Assembly (NCBI RefSeq): GCF_040195635.1
Contig: NZ_JBEFTX010000003.1
Location: 124,001-188,000, forward strand
Direction of reading: 5' to 3'
DNA: 64,000 nucleotides
Origin: Thermasporomyces sp040195635
Lineage (GTDB): Bacteria > Actinomycetota > Actinomycetes > Propionibacteriales > Actinopolymorphaceae
Shown: positions 8,241 to 16,964 of the stretch, piece after piece
Layout of the letters: each line of letters starts with the position of its first letter
Position numbering within the stretch: position 1 is the stretch's first letter
Notes under the pieces: model-generated
Told to the model about the DNA's origin: nothing
Database searches by the model: none
The model's input: the letters and a program-made list of their open reading frames with translations, nothing else
Program-made: the position numbers and the translations under genes

Positions 8241-8366
8241 GTGCCTGCCCGGGCGATGGAGGAGGAGCACCCTGACGACGCTACGTGCGTTCGCGTCGAC
8301 TCTGACGCCGGTTTCCTGTCCAGCCGTAAGCCGGAGAGACGTGCGACGAATCCAGTGGAGAGCGAC

Positions 8367-9251
8367 GTGACGTCGGACAATGCGCAGGCTGTGCCCGCGG
8401 ATGATCCGGTGACGGTGGCTTTTGCCAGAACAACCGCAGCGACCCGCTGGCGGCTGAACCGCAGCATCCCCCTGCGGTTCCCGACCCATCATCCGCAGGG
8501 TCTCGCCCTGATCGGCGACACGATTGTGCTGTCCACGGTCGAGGTGGTCGAGTGGCCAGTGCGGCGCCCGCAGCTCGCCGACGGCCACGATCGTACGCCT
8601 GGCAAGGGAATCGGCCATCTCCTCCTCATGGATCGCGAAGGAAATCTGCGAGCCGACATCGAGATCGGAGACGGCACGATCTACCACCCGGGCGGCATCG
8701 ACTTCGACGGTGAGTCGGTGTGGGTGCCGGTCGCGGAGTATCGCCCGGACAGCAGGTCGATCATCTACCGGCTCGACATGTCCACCTCGCGGGTCACGCC
8801 GGTCTTCGAGGTCGATGACCACATCAGTGCGATGGTGCGCGACCGGATCACCGGAAACCTGCACGGGATGAGCTGGGACGCCCGCGCGATGTACGCGTGG
8901 ACGCCGGACGGCACAACGCTTGCGCGCCAGGCGAACGAGGATCATCTTGTCGCCGTGCAGGACGCCAACTATGTCGGCTGGCGCAAGCAGATCTGCACCG
9001 GTGTGGCATCCCTACCGACCTCTGACGGCGGCCGCTACGAGCTGGGCTCCGTCGTGCTGCGCGACCTGCGGGACAACCGGATCCTCCACCAGATCCCGTT
9101 TCCGTACTTCTCGAGCGCCGGCCACGTGATGACGCGCAACCCCGTGGCACTCGAGGTTGTCAATGAGACCTTGCGCCTGTTGGCCGCTCCCGATGACGGG
9201 AATGAAGGATCAGGAACCGAGCTGTTCGTCTACGAGGCACTCATGTCATAA
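8367..9251 (+). CDS. DUF6454-like beta-propeller protein
   Basis: A 294-residue protein. GTG at 8367 is chosen because GGAGAG lies 5 nt upstream and the family similarity starts soon after; an upstream in-frame ATG at 8238 has no ribosome-binding site. Repeating segments with Asp-rich turns (THHPQGLALIGDTIVLS, YHPGGIDFDGESVWVPVAEY, RLDMSTSRVTPVFEVDDH, LHGMSWDARAMYAWTPDG) indicate a beta-propeller, and the HPQG, HPGGIDFDG and GHVMTRNP blocks match what I recall of the DUF6454 family. There is no clear Sec signal in the chosen form. Function is unknown; propellers of this kind often bind ligands or act as lactonases. The 3' end overlaps the converging SDR gene by 22 nt. Confidence 0.7.
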   Translation: MTSDNAQAVPADDPVTVAFARTTAATRWRLNRSIPLRFPTHHPQGLALIGDTIVLSTVEVVEWPVRRPQLADGHDRTPGKGIGHLLLMDREGNLRADIEIGDGTIYHPGGIDFDGESVWVPVAEYRPDSRSIIYRLDMSTSRVTPVFEVDDHISAMVRDRITGNLHGMSWDARAMYAWTPDGTTLARQANEDHLVAVQDANYVGWRKQICTGVASLPTSDGGRYELGSVVLRDLRDNRILHQIPFPYFSSAGHVMTRNPVALEVVNETLRLLAAPDDGNEGSGTELFVYEALMS

Positions 9252-10021
9252 GCCGTCCGCGGCCGCTGGGTGGCGAGCTTGCCGCCGCTCACGTCGATGA
9301 GCGTGCCGGTGATGTACTCCGCCTGGTCGGACGCGAGGAAACACACCAGGTGGGCGATGTCCTCAGGCGAGCCCCATCGGCGGATGGTCAGCATGTCCAG
9401 AAGCCGATCCTGGACCTCGTCGGGGCGTTCGGCGAAGTGGTTCATGTCGGTGGGGATCATGCCTGGTGCATAGGCGTTCGCGGTGATGTTCCACGGCCCG
9501 AGCTCACCGGCGATGGCGCGCGTGAAGTGTGCGACGGCGGCCTTGGCGGATGCGTACGCCGCGCCTCCCACGCTGGGGACGATCGCGGCGAACGACGACG
9601 CGTTGATGATGCGACCCGAGCGCTGCTTCTTCATGACCGGGATGACCGCCTTGCACATGAGGAAAGTGCCGGTCAGGTTGACGTCCTGGCAGGAGTGCCA
9701 CCGCTCCACCGGGAGGGTGTCGACCGGACCTCCCGCGGCGACGCCGGCATTGTTGACGAGGATGTCGATACGTCCGTGGCGGCGTACGACCTCGTCGACC
9801 ACCTCCTGAATGCGCTCGAGGTCGGTGACGTCGCCGACGAACTGGCTGGAGGGTACGCCGGTGTCGGCGAGTTCGGCACCGAGGGCGTCGAGATCTTCCT
9901 GGTTGACGTCGATGGCGACCGTGGTGACGCCTTCGCTCGCCAACCGCAGCACGAGCGCGCGTCCGATACCGCGTCCGCCACCGGTCACGATGGCGACGCG
10001 TCCTCCGAGATCGATGTGCAT
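9230..10021 (-). CDS. Short-chain dehydrogenase/reductase (classical SDR)
   Basis: A 263-residue NAD(P)-dependent oxidoreductase. ATG at 10021 follows an AAGGAAGGG ribosome-binding site. The cofactor-binding TGGGRGIG is at residues 13-20, with an Asp after the second strand (VAIDVN) favouring NAD(H). NNAG, the catalytic Ser in INASSFAA and the YASAK active-site Tyr/Lys are all present, and the C-terminus has GTLIDVSGG as in FabG-like enzymes. The substrate is unknown (sugar alcohol, steroid or 3-oxoacyl). It is 20 nt from the membrane-protein gene at 10042-10755 on the same strand and could be co-transcribed with it. Confidence 0.9.
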   Translation of the reverse strand: MHIDLGGRVAIVTGGGRGIGRALVLRLASEGVTTVAIDVNQEDLDALGAELADTGVPSSQFVGDVTDLERIQEVVDEVVRRHGRIDILVNNAGVAAGGPVDTLPVERWHSCQDVNLTGTFLMCKAVIPVMKKQRSGRIINASSFAAIVPSVGGAAYASAKAAVAHFTRAIAGELGPWNITANAYAPGMIPTDMNHFAERPDEVQDRLLDMLTIRRWGSPEDIAHLVCFLASDQAEYITGTLIDVSGGKLATQRPRTAYDMSAS

Positions 10022-10041
10022 GCACGCCCTTCCTTTCGTGA

Positions 10042-10755
10042 TCAGGATCGCAACGGACGGTCCCTCAGCAGTAGAACGGCCAACAGCAGGAGCCACGTCC
10101 ACCCGACGGTGATGGTGAGGCGCTGGAGCAGGCCACCGATCTCGACCAGACCGGCAACCTGGCCAAAAGCGAGACTGGCAAGGACGAACCCGATGGTGAA
10201 CACGACGCCGGTCAGCGCCGAGTAAATCGCCCACCCGCGCCTTCCCCACCGGCTGAACCGGCGTACGAACACGAAACAGGCGATCGGCAGGCCCACGAAC
10301 ACCGGGATCGAGAACAGGTCATGAAGGAGGGCGGGCACGCTGCTGTACCCGACGAGCTGGTCAGGGGTGCCGGGTGGATAGCCGCTCACGGGATCGGTGG
10401 GGAAGATTCCCGCGCCGATCAGGCCGATGCCGTACGCACCTATCAGCACAGGTCCCCACGTCGAACCGCCCCAAGGTCGCAGTGCGCGCCACAGCCCGAC
10501 CGCAAAGGCGACCGACAGGATGCCGGCGACGAGAAAGTTGGCGACCTGCGTCCATCCGTACGCACCGAGTGCCAGGGAACTGACCGGATGGCGCACCGGG
10601 TTGTAGTCGGCCCGGGTGGCACCCTCGACGACCCACGCCAACGTGAACAGTGGGCCCGCGACCACGCCGCAAACGAGCAGCGCTCGGGTGATGGCCGGGG
10701 GGCGAGCGGGCCGGGTGGCCGTCGGTCCCGAAGTCGACATGATGACATCGAGCAT
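10042..10755 (-). CDS. DUF998-family integral membrane protein
   Basis: A 237-residue protein with about six transmembrane helices: ALLVCGVVAGPLFTLAWVV, VANFLVAGILSVAFAVGL, GPVLIGAYGIGLIGAGIF, LFSIPVFVGLPIACFVFV, YSALTGVVFTIGFVLASLAF and a C-terminal LLLLAVLLLRDRP. The first loop DYNPVRHPVSSLALGAYGW and the FPTDPVSGYPPGTP loop are hallmarks of DUF998 proteins. The start is uncertain between 10755 (MLDVIMSTSG) and 10740 (MSTSG); both leave a short cytoplasmic tail. Function is unknown. It sits upstream of the SDR gene on the same strand. Confidence 0.75.
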   Translation of the reverse strand: MLDVIMSTSGPTATRPARPPAITRALLVCGVVAGPLFTLAWVVEGATRADYNPVRHPVSSLALGAYGWTQVANFLVAGILSVAFAVGLWRALRPWGGSTWGPVLIGAYGIGLIGAGIFPTDPVSGYPPGTPDQLVGYSSVPALLHDLFSIPVFVGLPIACFVFVRRFSRWGRRGWAIYSALTGVVFTIGFVLASLAFGQVAGLVEIGGLLQRLTITVGWTWLLLLAVLLLRDRPLRS

Positions 10756-10941
10756 AGGACGTCCCGTGTCTCCCGCGGGTGTCGTGGCGGACTGGCCCGA
10801 ACCGGCCAGGACGCGTGGCCAGATTGGTGCAGCTCGATTGACGTCGGATCGCAGGATCATCAGACTTCGGGACTCCAACGTTGTAAACAGCGTGGCGTAC
10901 TACCACGCGACGTGAACGGGTGAAACCTGGAGGGGGACCGG

Positions 10942-12927
10942 ATGTCGATCGGAGACCTGGGGGCGCACAGGCCGACCCGTCGGGATGTTCTTCGCTCCGC
11001 AGGCGGCGCCGTGCTCGCCGCGACGTCGTTGGTCGGATGCGACCTGTTGAGCACGGATCCGGCGAGCGACAGGAACGGGGGCCCGCGCGGCAAGAAGGGC
11101 AAGGAGGCGCCCGAACTCGCCGCCCAGGTGAAGGCCGGCGCACTGCCACCGGTCAAGAACCGCCTGCCGGAGGAGCCGCTCGTGGTCGAGCCAGCGCAGG
11201 AGGTCGGCGTCTACGGCGGGACGTGGAACACCTTCATCCAGGGCATCGACGGTGCGTCGGTCTACGAGAACATCGGCTACGACGGCCTCGTGCGTTGGGC
11301 GCCCGACTTCACCGGCATCATCCCGAACGTGGTGTCCTGGGATGTGGCGGCCGACGGCAAGGAATACACGCTCCACCTGCGCAAGGGAATGAAATGGTCG
11401 GACGGCAAGCCGTTCACCACCGACGACATCGCATTCGCATACGTTGACGTCTTCAGCAACAAGGAACTCTCGCCAGTCTTTCCCCAGTGGCTCGCCCCCG
11501 GGGGCACGCCGGCGAAGTTCGAGAAGGTGGATGACGTCACGTGCAGGTTCACCTTCGCCGAGCCGCACGCGTTCTTTCTGGAGCACCTGGCAAGTCCGGA
11601 GGGCAACCTTCTCGCGGCGACGCCCAAGCACTACCTGCGACAGTTCCACAAGACCTACACCCCCGAAGTCGACGCGCTCGTGAAGGAGGCGAAGCTCACC
11701 AAGTGGAGCGAGCTCTACTTCGGCAAGGGGGGAGACGGCACCTCTGGTCTTGCGATCTGGCAGAACCCCGACCTGCCCGTCCTTCTCCCATGGGTCGTCT
11801 CCACGGCGCTGACGAAGAATCGCCTGGTGGCCAAGCGAAACCCGTACTACTGGAAGACCGACCCCGACGGTAGCCAGCTGCCATATCTCGATCAGGTGGT
11901 CATCGAGGTGGTGACGAGTCCCGAAACCGCGACCCTGCGGGCGAGCAACGGGGAGTTCAGTCTTCCCTCGACCGACGTCCTGACGCCGGCCAACAAGCCG
12001 GTCTTCGCACAGAACGCGGAGAAGGGTGGCTACCACCTCATCGACCAGCTGACCTCGGACATCAACGGAGGTGTGATTTGCCTCAACCTCACCCACGAGA
12101 ACAGGCGGCTGCGCGAGGTGTTTCAGAACAAGGACTTTCGGATCGGGCTTTCCTACGCCATCAATCGCTCCGAACTCATCAAGGCCGTGCACCAGCGTCA
12201 GGGCGAGCCCTATCAGTCGGCGCCTCGACCGGAGTCGGACTTCTACGACGAGCAGTTGGCCAGGCAGTACACCGAGTACGACGTTGCCAAAGCCAATGAC
12301 CATCTCGACCGGGCCGGTTACACGGAGCGGGACGGCAGTGGATTCAGGCTGCGTCCGGACGGCGAGCGGATCACTTTCACTGTCGAACTTCCGACCGGTT
12401 TCGACCCGAGCTACCCGTCCACAGCCGAGCTGATCCAGGGATACTGGAAGGCTGTCGGCGTCGAGATGAAGGTGAAGTCGCAGGGTGGGCCGCTGTACTG
12501 GGAACGACTTTTCGCCAATCAGCACGATGCCGTCATCTACAGTGCCGAGAACGGGCTGCGGGACGCGATCCTTGATCCTGGCTGGTTCTTCCCGGTGGGT
12601 GGCCGCTGCTACTACGCCCGGCAGTGGGCGGACTGGTACGCCACCGATGGTGAGGCGGGCGAGAAGCCACCGGCCGCACCGCTCCAGCAGATGGAGCTGT
12701 ACGACACGATCAAGACGACCGCCGACGATGCCGAGCGGCGTCGGCTCTTTGGTGAGATCCTGCGCATTTCCACCGACGAGTTCTACACCATCGGAACGGT
12801 TTTGATCGCCGGTCGCTATTCGATCGTGCAGGACACTTTCCGCAACGTCCCCGAGCCGATTCCGGAAGGTTCGCTCTATCCCGACCCGGCGCCCGTGGGA
12901 CCCGAGCAGTTCTACGTCAGGGACTGA
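10942..12927 (+). CDS. ABC transporter solute-binding lipoprotein, family 5 (oligopeptide/nickel type)
   Basis: A 661-residue exported binding protein preceded by GGAGGGGG 6 nt before the ATG. The N-terminus has a twin-arginine motif (TRRDVLRSAGG) and a lipobox LVGC with Cys33, so it is probably a Tat-exported lipoprotein on the outer membrane face. The SBP_bac_5 core begins at VGVYGGTWNTFIQG; the RKGMKWSDGKPFTTDDIAFAY signature (about residues 148-168) is clear. It is longer than the usual 530-600. Family knowledge: captures peptides, glycosides or chelated metals for an ABC importer. No permease or ATPase genes are adjacent, so its partner must lie elsewhere. Its stop overlaps the converging small gene by 11 nt. 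Confidence 0.92.
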   Translation: MSIGDLGAHRPTRRDVLRSAGGAVLAATSLVGCDLLSTDPASDRNGGPRGKKGKEAPELAAQVKAGALPPVKNRLPEEPLVVEPAQEVGVYGGTWNTFIQGIDGASVYENIGYDGLVRWAPDFTGIIPNVVSWDVAADGKEYTLHLRKGMKWSDGKPFTTDDIAFAYVDVFSNKELSPVFPQWLAPGGTPAKFEKVDDVTCRFTFAEPHAFFLEHLASPEGNLLAATPKHYLRQFHKTYTPEVDALVKEAKLTKWSELYFGKGGDGTSGLAIWQNPDLPVLLPWVVSTALTKNRLVAKRNPYYWKTDPDGSQLPYLDQVVIEVVTSPETATLRASNGEFSLPSTDVLTPANKPVFAQNAEKGGYHLIDQLTSDINGGVICLNLTHENRRLREVFQNKDFRIGLSYAINRSELIKAVHQRQGEPYQSAPRPESDFYDEQLARQYTEYDVAKANDHLDRAGYTERDGSGFRLRPDGERITFTVELPTGFDPSYPSTAELIQGYWKAVGVEMKVKSQGGPLYWERLFANQHDAVIYSAENGLRDAILDPGWFFPVGGRCYYARQWADWYATDGEAGEKPPAAPLQQMELYDTIKTTADDAERRRLFGEILRISTDEFYTIGTVLIAGRYSIVQDTFRNVPEPIPEGSLYPDPAPVGPEQFYVRD

Positions 12928-13198
12928 GTTCTGTGTCGTCGGCAGTGGTGTCCTCGGCGGATGGGCGGAGCGAGTCTGTGGTCTCCATCGCGTCTTGGAA
13001 GATCTCGTTGTAGGCCGAGTTGGACAGCATCTCGACCGAGGTCTGGCGACCCGATGCGAGCTCGTCGGCCATTTCGCGTACTCGTGGGTCGCTCGACGTC
13101 AGTGCGGCCTCGATCGCTGCCTGACGGGCGGCGCGGGCTCGACTTGTCAGTTCGTGGACCTGTACCCGAATCGCATCGAGGTCTGGCATCGTGGTCAC
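12917..13198 (-). CDS. Small alpha-helical protein paired with the WXG-like protein
   Basis: A 93-residue, mostly helical, acidic protein. GTG at 13198 overlaps the stop of the preceding gene as GTGA, a typical coupling arrangement, with GAGAAG upstream; ATG at 13189 is an alternative. Residues 8-50 (IRVQVHELTSRARAARQAAI, then SSDPRVREMADELASGRQ) could form a coiled-coil hairpin similar in size to WXG100 or chaperone-like partners. The C-terminus is disordered and rich in Asp/Thr/Glu. No family is recognised. Its tight linkage suggests it is a partner or chaperone of the 360-residue protein (inference). Confidence 0.6.
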   Translation of the reverse strand: MTTMPDLDAIRVQVHELTSRARAARQAAIEAALTSSDPRVREMADELASGRQTSVEMLSNSAYNEIFQDAMETTDSLRPSAEDTTADDTELSP

Positions 13199-14277
13199 CA
13201 CTTCTTCTCTGGATGGTCGTAGACGACGATCGATTCCATGCGGCAGGGCGGCTCCTCCTTGAAGAGTGGCCTGGCCCGCTCTTCAAGGCCCTCTTTCGCC
13301 AACCCCAGTGTCTGGGCAATGAGGTTCAAGGCGTGCTCGATCAGTTCGAGAGCCTCGCCGCCCTTGATGAACAGCCGGGTCAGACCGGCCCAGCCAAGGG
13401 GAATCGCGAGGTCGAGGATGATATTGATGCACTGGCTCACGATCTGGTGCACCTCGAAGAGATGCTCGGCGATGCTCCGATAGCCGTCGAACAGATACGA
13501 CTTGTAGTAGTCGATTTCCGCCTCAGTGGCGGCGGCGAAGGTCGCGAAGTGGTCTTCCGCGGCTCCTTGCGCACGTCCCCGCCAGTAGTCGGCGAGATGA
13601 GTGTATTCCCTGGCTTGGAACGCCCACATGTGATGGACGGCAGTGCCGCATCGGCGCCATGCCTTGGCGGCGTCTCGCCAGGCCTCCCAGTTGCCGAAGT
13701 AGAACTCCATCACCTCTTCGACCGGATCGATGCCGTAGCCGGCCTTGAGGATCTTCCGGACCCAGTGACTCGGACTCAGGAGGTTCGACCAGAAGTCCAG
13801 TTCCTTCTGAACGAAGTTGAGGTCTATCCCGAGATCGTCGTCGGCGTCCTTGCGCTCGGCTTCGGTGACAAGATCGACGACGGCGTCTTCGTCGACATTG
13901 AAGACCACGTGTGGATCCTTGGCACTGCCATCCGGGACACCGTAGTGATTGACGGTATCCGGATAATATTGCTCGAGCTTCTCGGCCGACTCGCGATCTG
14001 TGTAGACGTAGAAGTGGCCTGCGCTGTTCAAACCTTCCGCACTACCGTTGGCGACTCTCCTCATGTGGCCGAGGCGCGCGTCCGCGCGAACGAGGAGGTA
14101 GGCGTGGAGCGTGCCGACGAGGTTTGCGGCGTAGGAGTTCGGCACATGAACGGCCAGCTGCCAGGCGCCGAGGTCGCCGTTGGTCAGGTATCGCTGCAGG
14201 TACTCGGCGTCCTTCGCGTACTGGCCAAGAAGCGCGCTGTAGCCATACAACCCGTCGGGGTCGACGTAGAACGCCAC
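13195..14277 (-). CDS. WXG-like helical protein, possible type VII-associated substrate
   Basis: A 360-residue protein from GTG at 14277, with GGAGG 5 nt upstream. It has no signal peptide. The first 110 residues form an alpha/beta region with aromatic residues. Residues about 205-275 are long helices with a W-R-G turn (ADYWRGRAQGAAEDHFATFA) that resembles the helix-turn-helix of WXG100/LXG proteins, followed by a hydrophobic helix (INIILDLAIPLGWAGLTRLF) typical of the segment after the WXG domain in larger ESX-type substrates. The final 40 residues are charged. No toxin domain is recognised. The downstream small gene is coupled by GTGA. Alternative: a cytoplasmic structural protein. No ESX secretion genes are in the window. 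Confidence 0.6.
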   Translation of the reverse strand: MAFYVDPDGLYGYSALLGQYAKDAEYLQRYLTNGDLGAWQLAVHVPNSYAANLVGTLHAYLLVRADARLGHMRRVANGSAEGLNSAGHFYVYTDRESAEKLEQYYPDTVNHYGVPDGSAKDPHVVFNVDEDAVVDLVTEAERKDADDDLGIDLNFVQKELDFWSNLLSPSHWVRKILKAGYGIDPVEEVMEFYFGNWEAWRDAAKAWRRCGTAVHHMWAFQAREYTHLADYWRGRAQGAAEDHFATFAAATEAEIDYYKSYLFDGYRSIAEHLFEVHQIVSQCINIILDLAIPLGWAGLTRLFIKGGEALELIEHALNLIAQTLGLAKEGLEERARPLFKEEPPCRMESIVVYDHPEKKW

Positions 14278-14432
14278 CAGTCCTCCGTCTCGAAGACGCC
14301 TCGAAAGGACGAGCGTTCCAGACCCGCGCTTACAGCGGACTTACATCGGACCTACATCGGACCGGCCGACACACGGGCGATGTCCCAGTCGGCGCCGGGC
14401 CGCTGGCGGTCGTGGGTGCAGGCAGACCTGGA

Positions 14433-15671
14433 TCAGAGGGTGACCGGCAGTGATGCCAGCCGCCAGGTGCCCGGGTCTGGGACGTGGTGCACCTCCTCTG
14501 GCAGTGCGGCCAACGCGAGATCCGGAAAGCGCCGCAGCAGCCCGGCGAGTGCGACCTCCGTTTCCACGCGGGCCACGGCCGACCCGAGGCAGAAGTGCGG
14601 ACCGTGACCGAGGCCCAGATGCCCCGGTGGTGTGACGGTCCGGCGGATGTCCAACTGGTCCGGCTGGGCCCCGGTGCCGGCGAACGCCCGCGGATCCCGG
14701 TTGGCGGCGGCGACGGAAGCTGTGACCGGTGCGCCTTTGGCGACGAGGACCCCGCCGAGCTCGACATCCTCGCGTGCGTACCGGGGAATCGTCAGGAGAG
14801 TCGGACCGCACCAGCGGATCAGCTCCTCCACAGCGCGAGGGATGAGAGCCGAGTCCGCACGTAGCGCGGTGAGCTGGTCGGGGTGGGCGAGGAGTGCGCG
14901 TACGGAGTTGGCGATGAGGTTCGTCGGCGTCTGTCCCGCGAGGACGAGGTGCCAGACCAGCGTGACCAGCTCGGTGTCGCTGAGGCGGTCGCCGTCCTCG
15001 GCCTGCGCTCGGATGAGGTCGGAGAGCAGGTCGTCCGCGATCTCGTCGCGTCGGCGGGCGATCGCGGCTTTGGCGCCGTTGATGATTCCTGGGACTGCCT
15101 CGGCGAACCCCTGACCTACGCCTGCCGCGACCAGGGCGCCGTAGTCTCGCCACCGCGGACGGTCTGGCTCGGCGATGCCGACCAGCGCGCAGATCACCTC
15201 GATCGGCAGCGGCCGGGCGAAATGCCGCAGCAGGTCGACCGAGCCATCGCCGGCTGCCTCGCCGTTGCTGGGCAGACTGTCGAGCAGGATTTCGACGATC
15301 CGCTCGATCCGTGAACGGAACTCCGCGGCCCGGCGTACGGAGAATGCCGGCGCGACCAGTCTCCGCAGCCGCATGTGCTCGGGCCCGTTCATCTCGGCCA
15401 TGGTCCGCATGTACGGCAGACATTCGGCGGGGATGCCGGGCGGCGGTGTGAAGCTGTCGGCGTTGATCTCGAACCGCGGATCGCTCAGCATCGCCTTCGC
15501 GTCCGCATGCCGGGTGACGACCCAGACCTGGCCGATGCCGGGGATCTGGATCCGCGCCATCGGCGACCGCTCGCGCGCCGCGCCGTAGGCGGTGAACGGA
15601 TCGCGCAGGACCTCGATGTCGGTCAGATCAATCTCCGGCACGCCGTCCACAGCTACCCCGAGATCGGTCAT
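14433..15671 (-). CDS. Cytochrome P450
   Basis: A 412-residue bacterial class I P450. ATG at 15671 follows AAGGAG; longer forms have no family similarity. Visible signatures: C-helix region HMRLRRLVAPAFS; I-helix oxygen-activation motif LAGQTPTNLIA; K-helix ExxR in VEELIRW; and the heme loop LGLGHGPHFCLGSAVAR, with Cys361 as thiolate ligand. It would hydroxylate a lipophilic substrate with electrons from a ferredoxin and reductase encoded elsewhere, since none is adjacent. It is divergent from a TetR-type regulator across a 150-bp gap holding a perfect palindrome, so inducible control by that regulator is likely. Confidence 0.95.
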   Translation of the reverse strand: MTDLGVAVDGVPEIDLTDIEVLRDPFTAYGAARERSPMARIQIPGIGQVWVVTRHADAKAMLSDPRFEINADSFTPPPGIPAECLPYMRTMAEMNGPEHMRLRRLVAPAFSVRRAAEFRSRIERIVEILLDSLPSNGEAAGDGSVDLLRHFARPLPIEVICALVGIAEPDRPRWRDYGALVAAGVGQGFAEAVPGIINGAKAAIARRRDEIADDLLSDLIRAQAEDGDRLSDTELVTLVWHLVLAGQTPTNLIANSVRALLAHPDQLTALRADSALIPRAVEELIRWCGPTLLTIPRYAREDVELGGVLVAKGAPVTASVAAANRDPRAFAGTGAQPDQLDIRRTVTPPGHLGLGHGPHFCLGSAVARVETEVALAGLLRRFPDLALAALPEEVHHVPDPGTWRLASLPVTL

Positions 15672-15715
15672 GTGCACTCCTTGCGCGCTGTCAGATGATG
15701 ATGCCAGATGTTTAT

Positions 15716-15729
15716 ACCATTTCAATGGT
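15716..15729. promoter_or_regulatory. Palindromic operator between P450 and TetR genes
   Basis: ACCATT-TC-AATGGT is a perfect 14-bp inverted repeat in the divergent intergenic region. It is flanked by a looser outer pair (ATACC...GGTAT), giving about 24 bp of partial dyad symmetry. Size and position fit a TetR-family operator controlling both genes. Binding is inferred. Confidence 0.5.
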
Positions 15730-15821
15730 GACGGTATCTTGGCTCGAGCCGCATGGCAACGACCGGAAAGTCGACGTTTGCACGGGGACCCGGACCGGCC
15801 ACCGCAGGAAGCAGGGGAACT

Positions 15822-16910
15822 ATGGCCCGCCTCACCAGGGCGGAGATGCAGGCGCGCAACCGCGCGAAGGTGCTGGCCGCTGCCCGCGACGAGTTCATCG
15901 AGCGGGGATTTCGCGCGGCCAAGGTCGACAGCATCGCCGAGCGCGCGGAACTCACCCGCGGTGCTGTCTACTCCAACTTCCCCGGCAAGCGGGCGCTCTA
16001 CTTCGCGGTCCTCGCCGAGGACGCCGAACGTGTGCCCGAGGGGGCACTCCAGCCCGCTGGCGAGACCGTCCAGGAGGCGCTCGAGGCGTTCAGTCGTGCG
16101 TGGCTCGCCCGTCTTCCCCTCGCCACGGACACCCAGCGCAGCGCTGGCCTGCTCGGCATGGACCTGATGCCTGAGGTCGCGGCCGACGAGCGGACGCGCC
16201 ATCCGTACGCACAACTGATGAGGCTCGACGCACTCCTGCTCGGGCTCGCGCTGGAGCGGCTACGCCCACCGTCCCGTGGCGCCTGGCGCCTGGTCGGGGT
16301 CGCCGAAGCCGTCCTCACGACGTTGCAGGGCGCCAGCCAGCTGGCCGCCACGGCACCCGGGTTCGTCGAGCCGTTCAACGTCATCCGGGCATGCGGACAG
16401 CTGGCCGCTCTCGAACTCGACGAGCGGTGGCAGCCCACGCACCTTCCCTACGTTCCTCCTGCGCGAGCGGCCGATGAGGGCTGGTCGCCGCTCCCCGCGA
16501 CCGATGCGATCCGCGGAGAGCCCGCGCGCCTGGGCGGCGACGGCGTGGTCGCGATCCTCGGCCTGCACCGGCTCGCGGCCATCGAGGAAGCCGTGCGCGC
16601 CGCACCGTCCGGTGCCGACGTCACGGCGGTCCTCGTCTCCAGCGCGCCGCGCGAACTGATTCCGCTCGCTCGCTTGACCATCGCCGAGTTCCGCGTCTGC
16701 CTCCGCCAGGCGCTCCCGCCGCCGACGTGGCCAGGGTTGCAGATCGTGTACGACGAAACCGGTGCCCTTGCCGCCGCTGCCGGTGTCCCTGCGGTCAGCG
16801 ACGCCACCGAAGCGGCCGTACGCATTGAGGCGGGCAGGATCGTCGCCCGCGCGGAAGGCTACGGCGCCTGCCACGCCGCTGCGACTGCGGGCGGCCGCGC
16901 CAGCCCGTGA
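15822..16910 (+). CDS. TetR-family regulator with thioredoxin-like C-terminal extension
   Basis: A 362-residue protein, far longer than the usual 190-230 for TetR. ATG at 15822 follows GCAGGGGA; an earlier ATG at 15753 has no ribosome-binding site. The N-terminal HTH (LAAARDEFIERGFRAAKVDS, then RGAVYSNFPGKRALYFAVLA) is followed by a TetR ligand-binding helical domain to about residue 220. The last 110 residues (GDGVVAILGLHRLAAIEEAV, DVTAVLVSSAPRELIPLARL, LQIVYDETGALAAAAGVPAV) have a beta-alpha-beta pattern like a thioredoxin/TlpA fold but lack the CxxC redox pair. It probably represses the divergent P450. The stop codon lies at the edge of a degenerate family A repeat. Confidence 0.85.
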   Translation: MARLTRAEMQARNRAKVLAAARDEFIERGFRAAKVDSIAERAELTRGAVYSNFPGKRALYFAVLAEDAERVPEGALQPAGETVQEALEAFSRAWLARLPLATDTQRSAGLLGMDLMPEVAADERTRHPYAQLMRLDALLLGLALERLRPPSRGAWRLVGVAEAVLTTLQGASQLAATAPGFVEPFNVIRACGQLAALELDERWQPTHLPYVPPARAADEGWSPLPATDAIRGEPARLGGDGVVAILGLHRLAAIEEAVRAAPSGADVTAVLVSSAPRELIPLARLTIAEFRVCLRQALPPPTWPGLQIVYDETGALAAAAGVPAVSDATEAAVRIEAGRIVARAEGYGACHAAATAGGRASP

Positions 16911-16958
16911 TGATGAAGGGAAAGTCGCCTCTGCGGCGCAGAACCTCCTGACACGATC
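16909..16958. repeat. Degenerate family A repeat, left of the HNH gene
   Basis: Between the convergent TetR and HNH genes, the sequence contains ATGAAGGGAAAGTCGCC, then GCGGCGCAGAACCTCC, then ACACGATCACG. It aligns in order with the copies at 18371-18458 and 33301-33361 (GAAGGAAAAGTCGC, CGCCGCA, ATGATCACG). A central CGCC-TCTG-GGCG mini-hairpin is preserved. The left edge contributes to the TetR TGA stop at 16908-16910. Confidence 0.6.
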
Positions 16959-16964
16959 ACGTGT

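Noticed and set aside
10900..12525. 541-codon minus-strand frame opposite the solute-binding protein
   Set aside because: The plus strand encodes a clear Tat lipoprotein and SBP_bac_5 domain; the minus frame has no recognisable motif.
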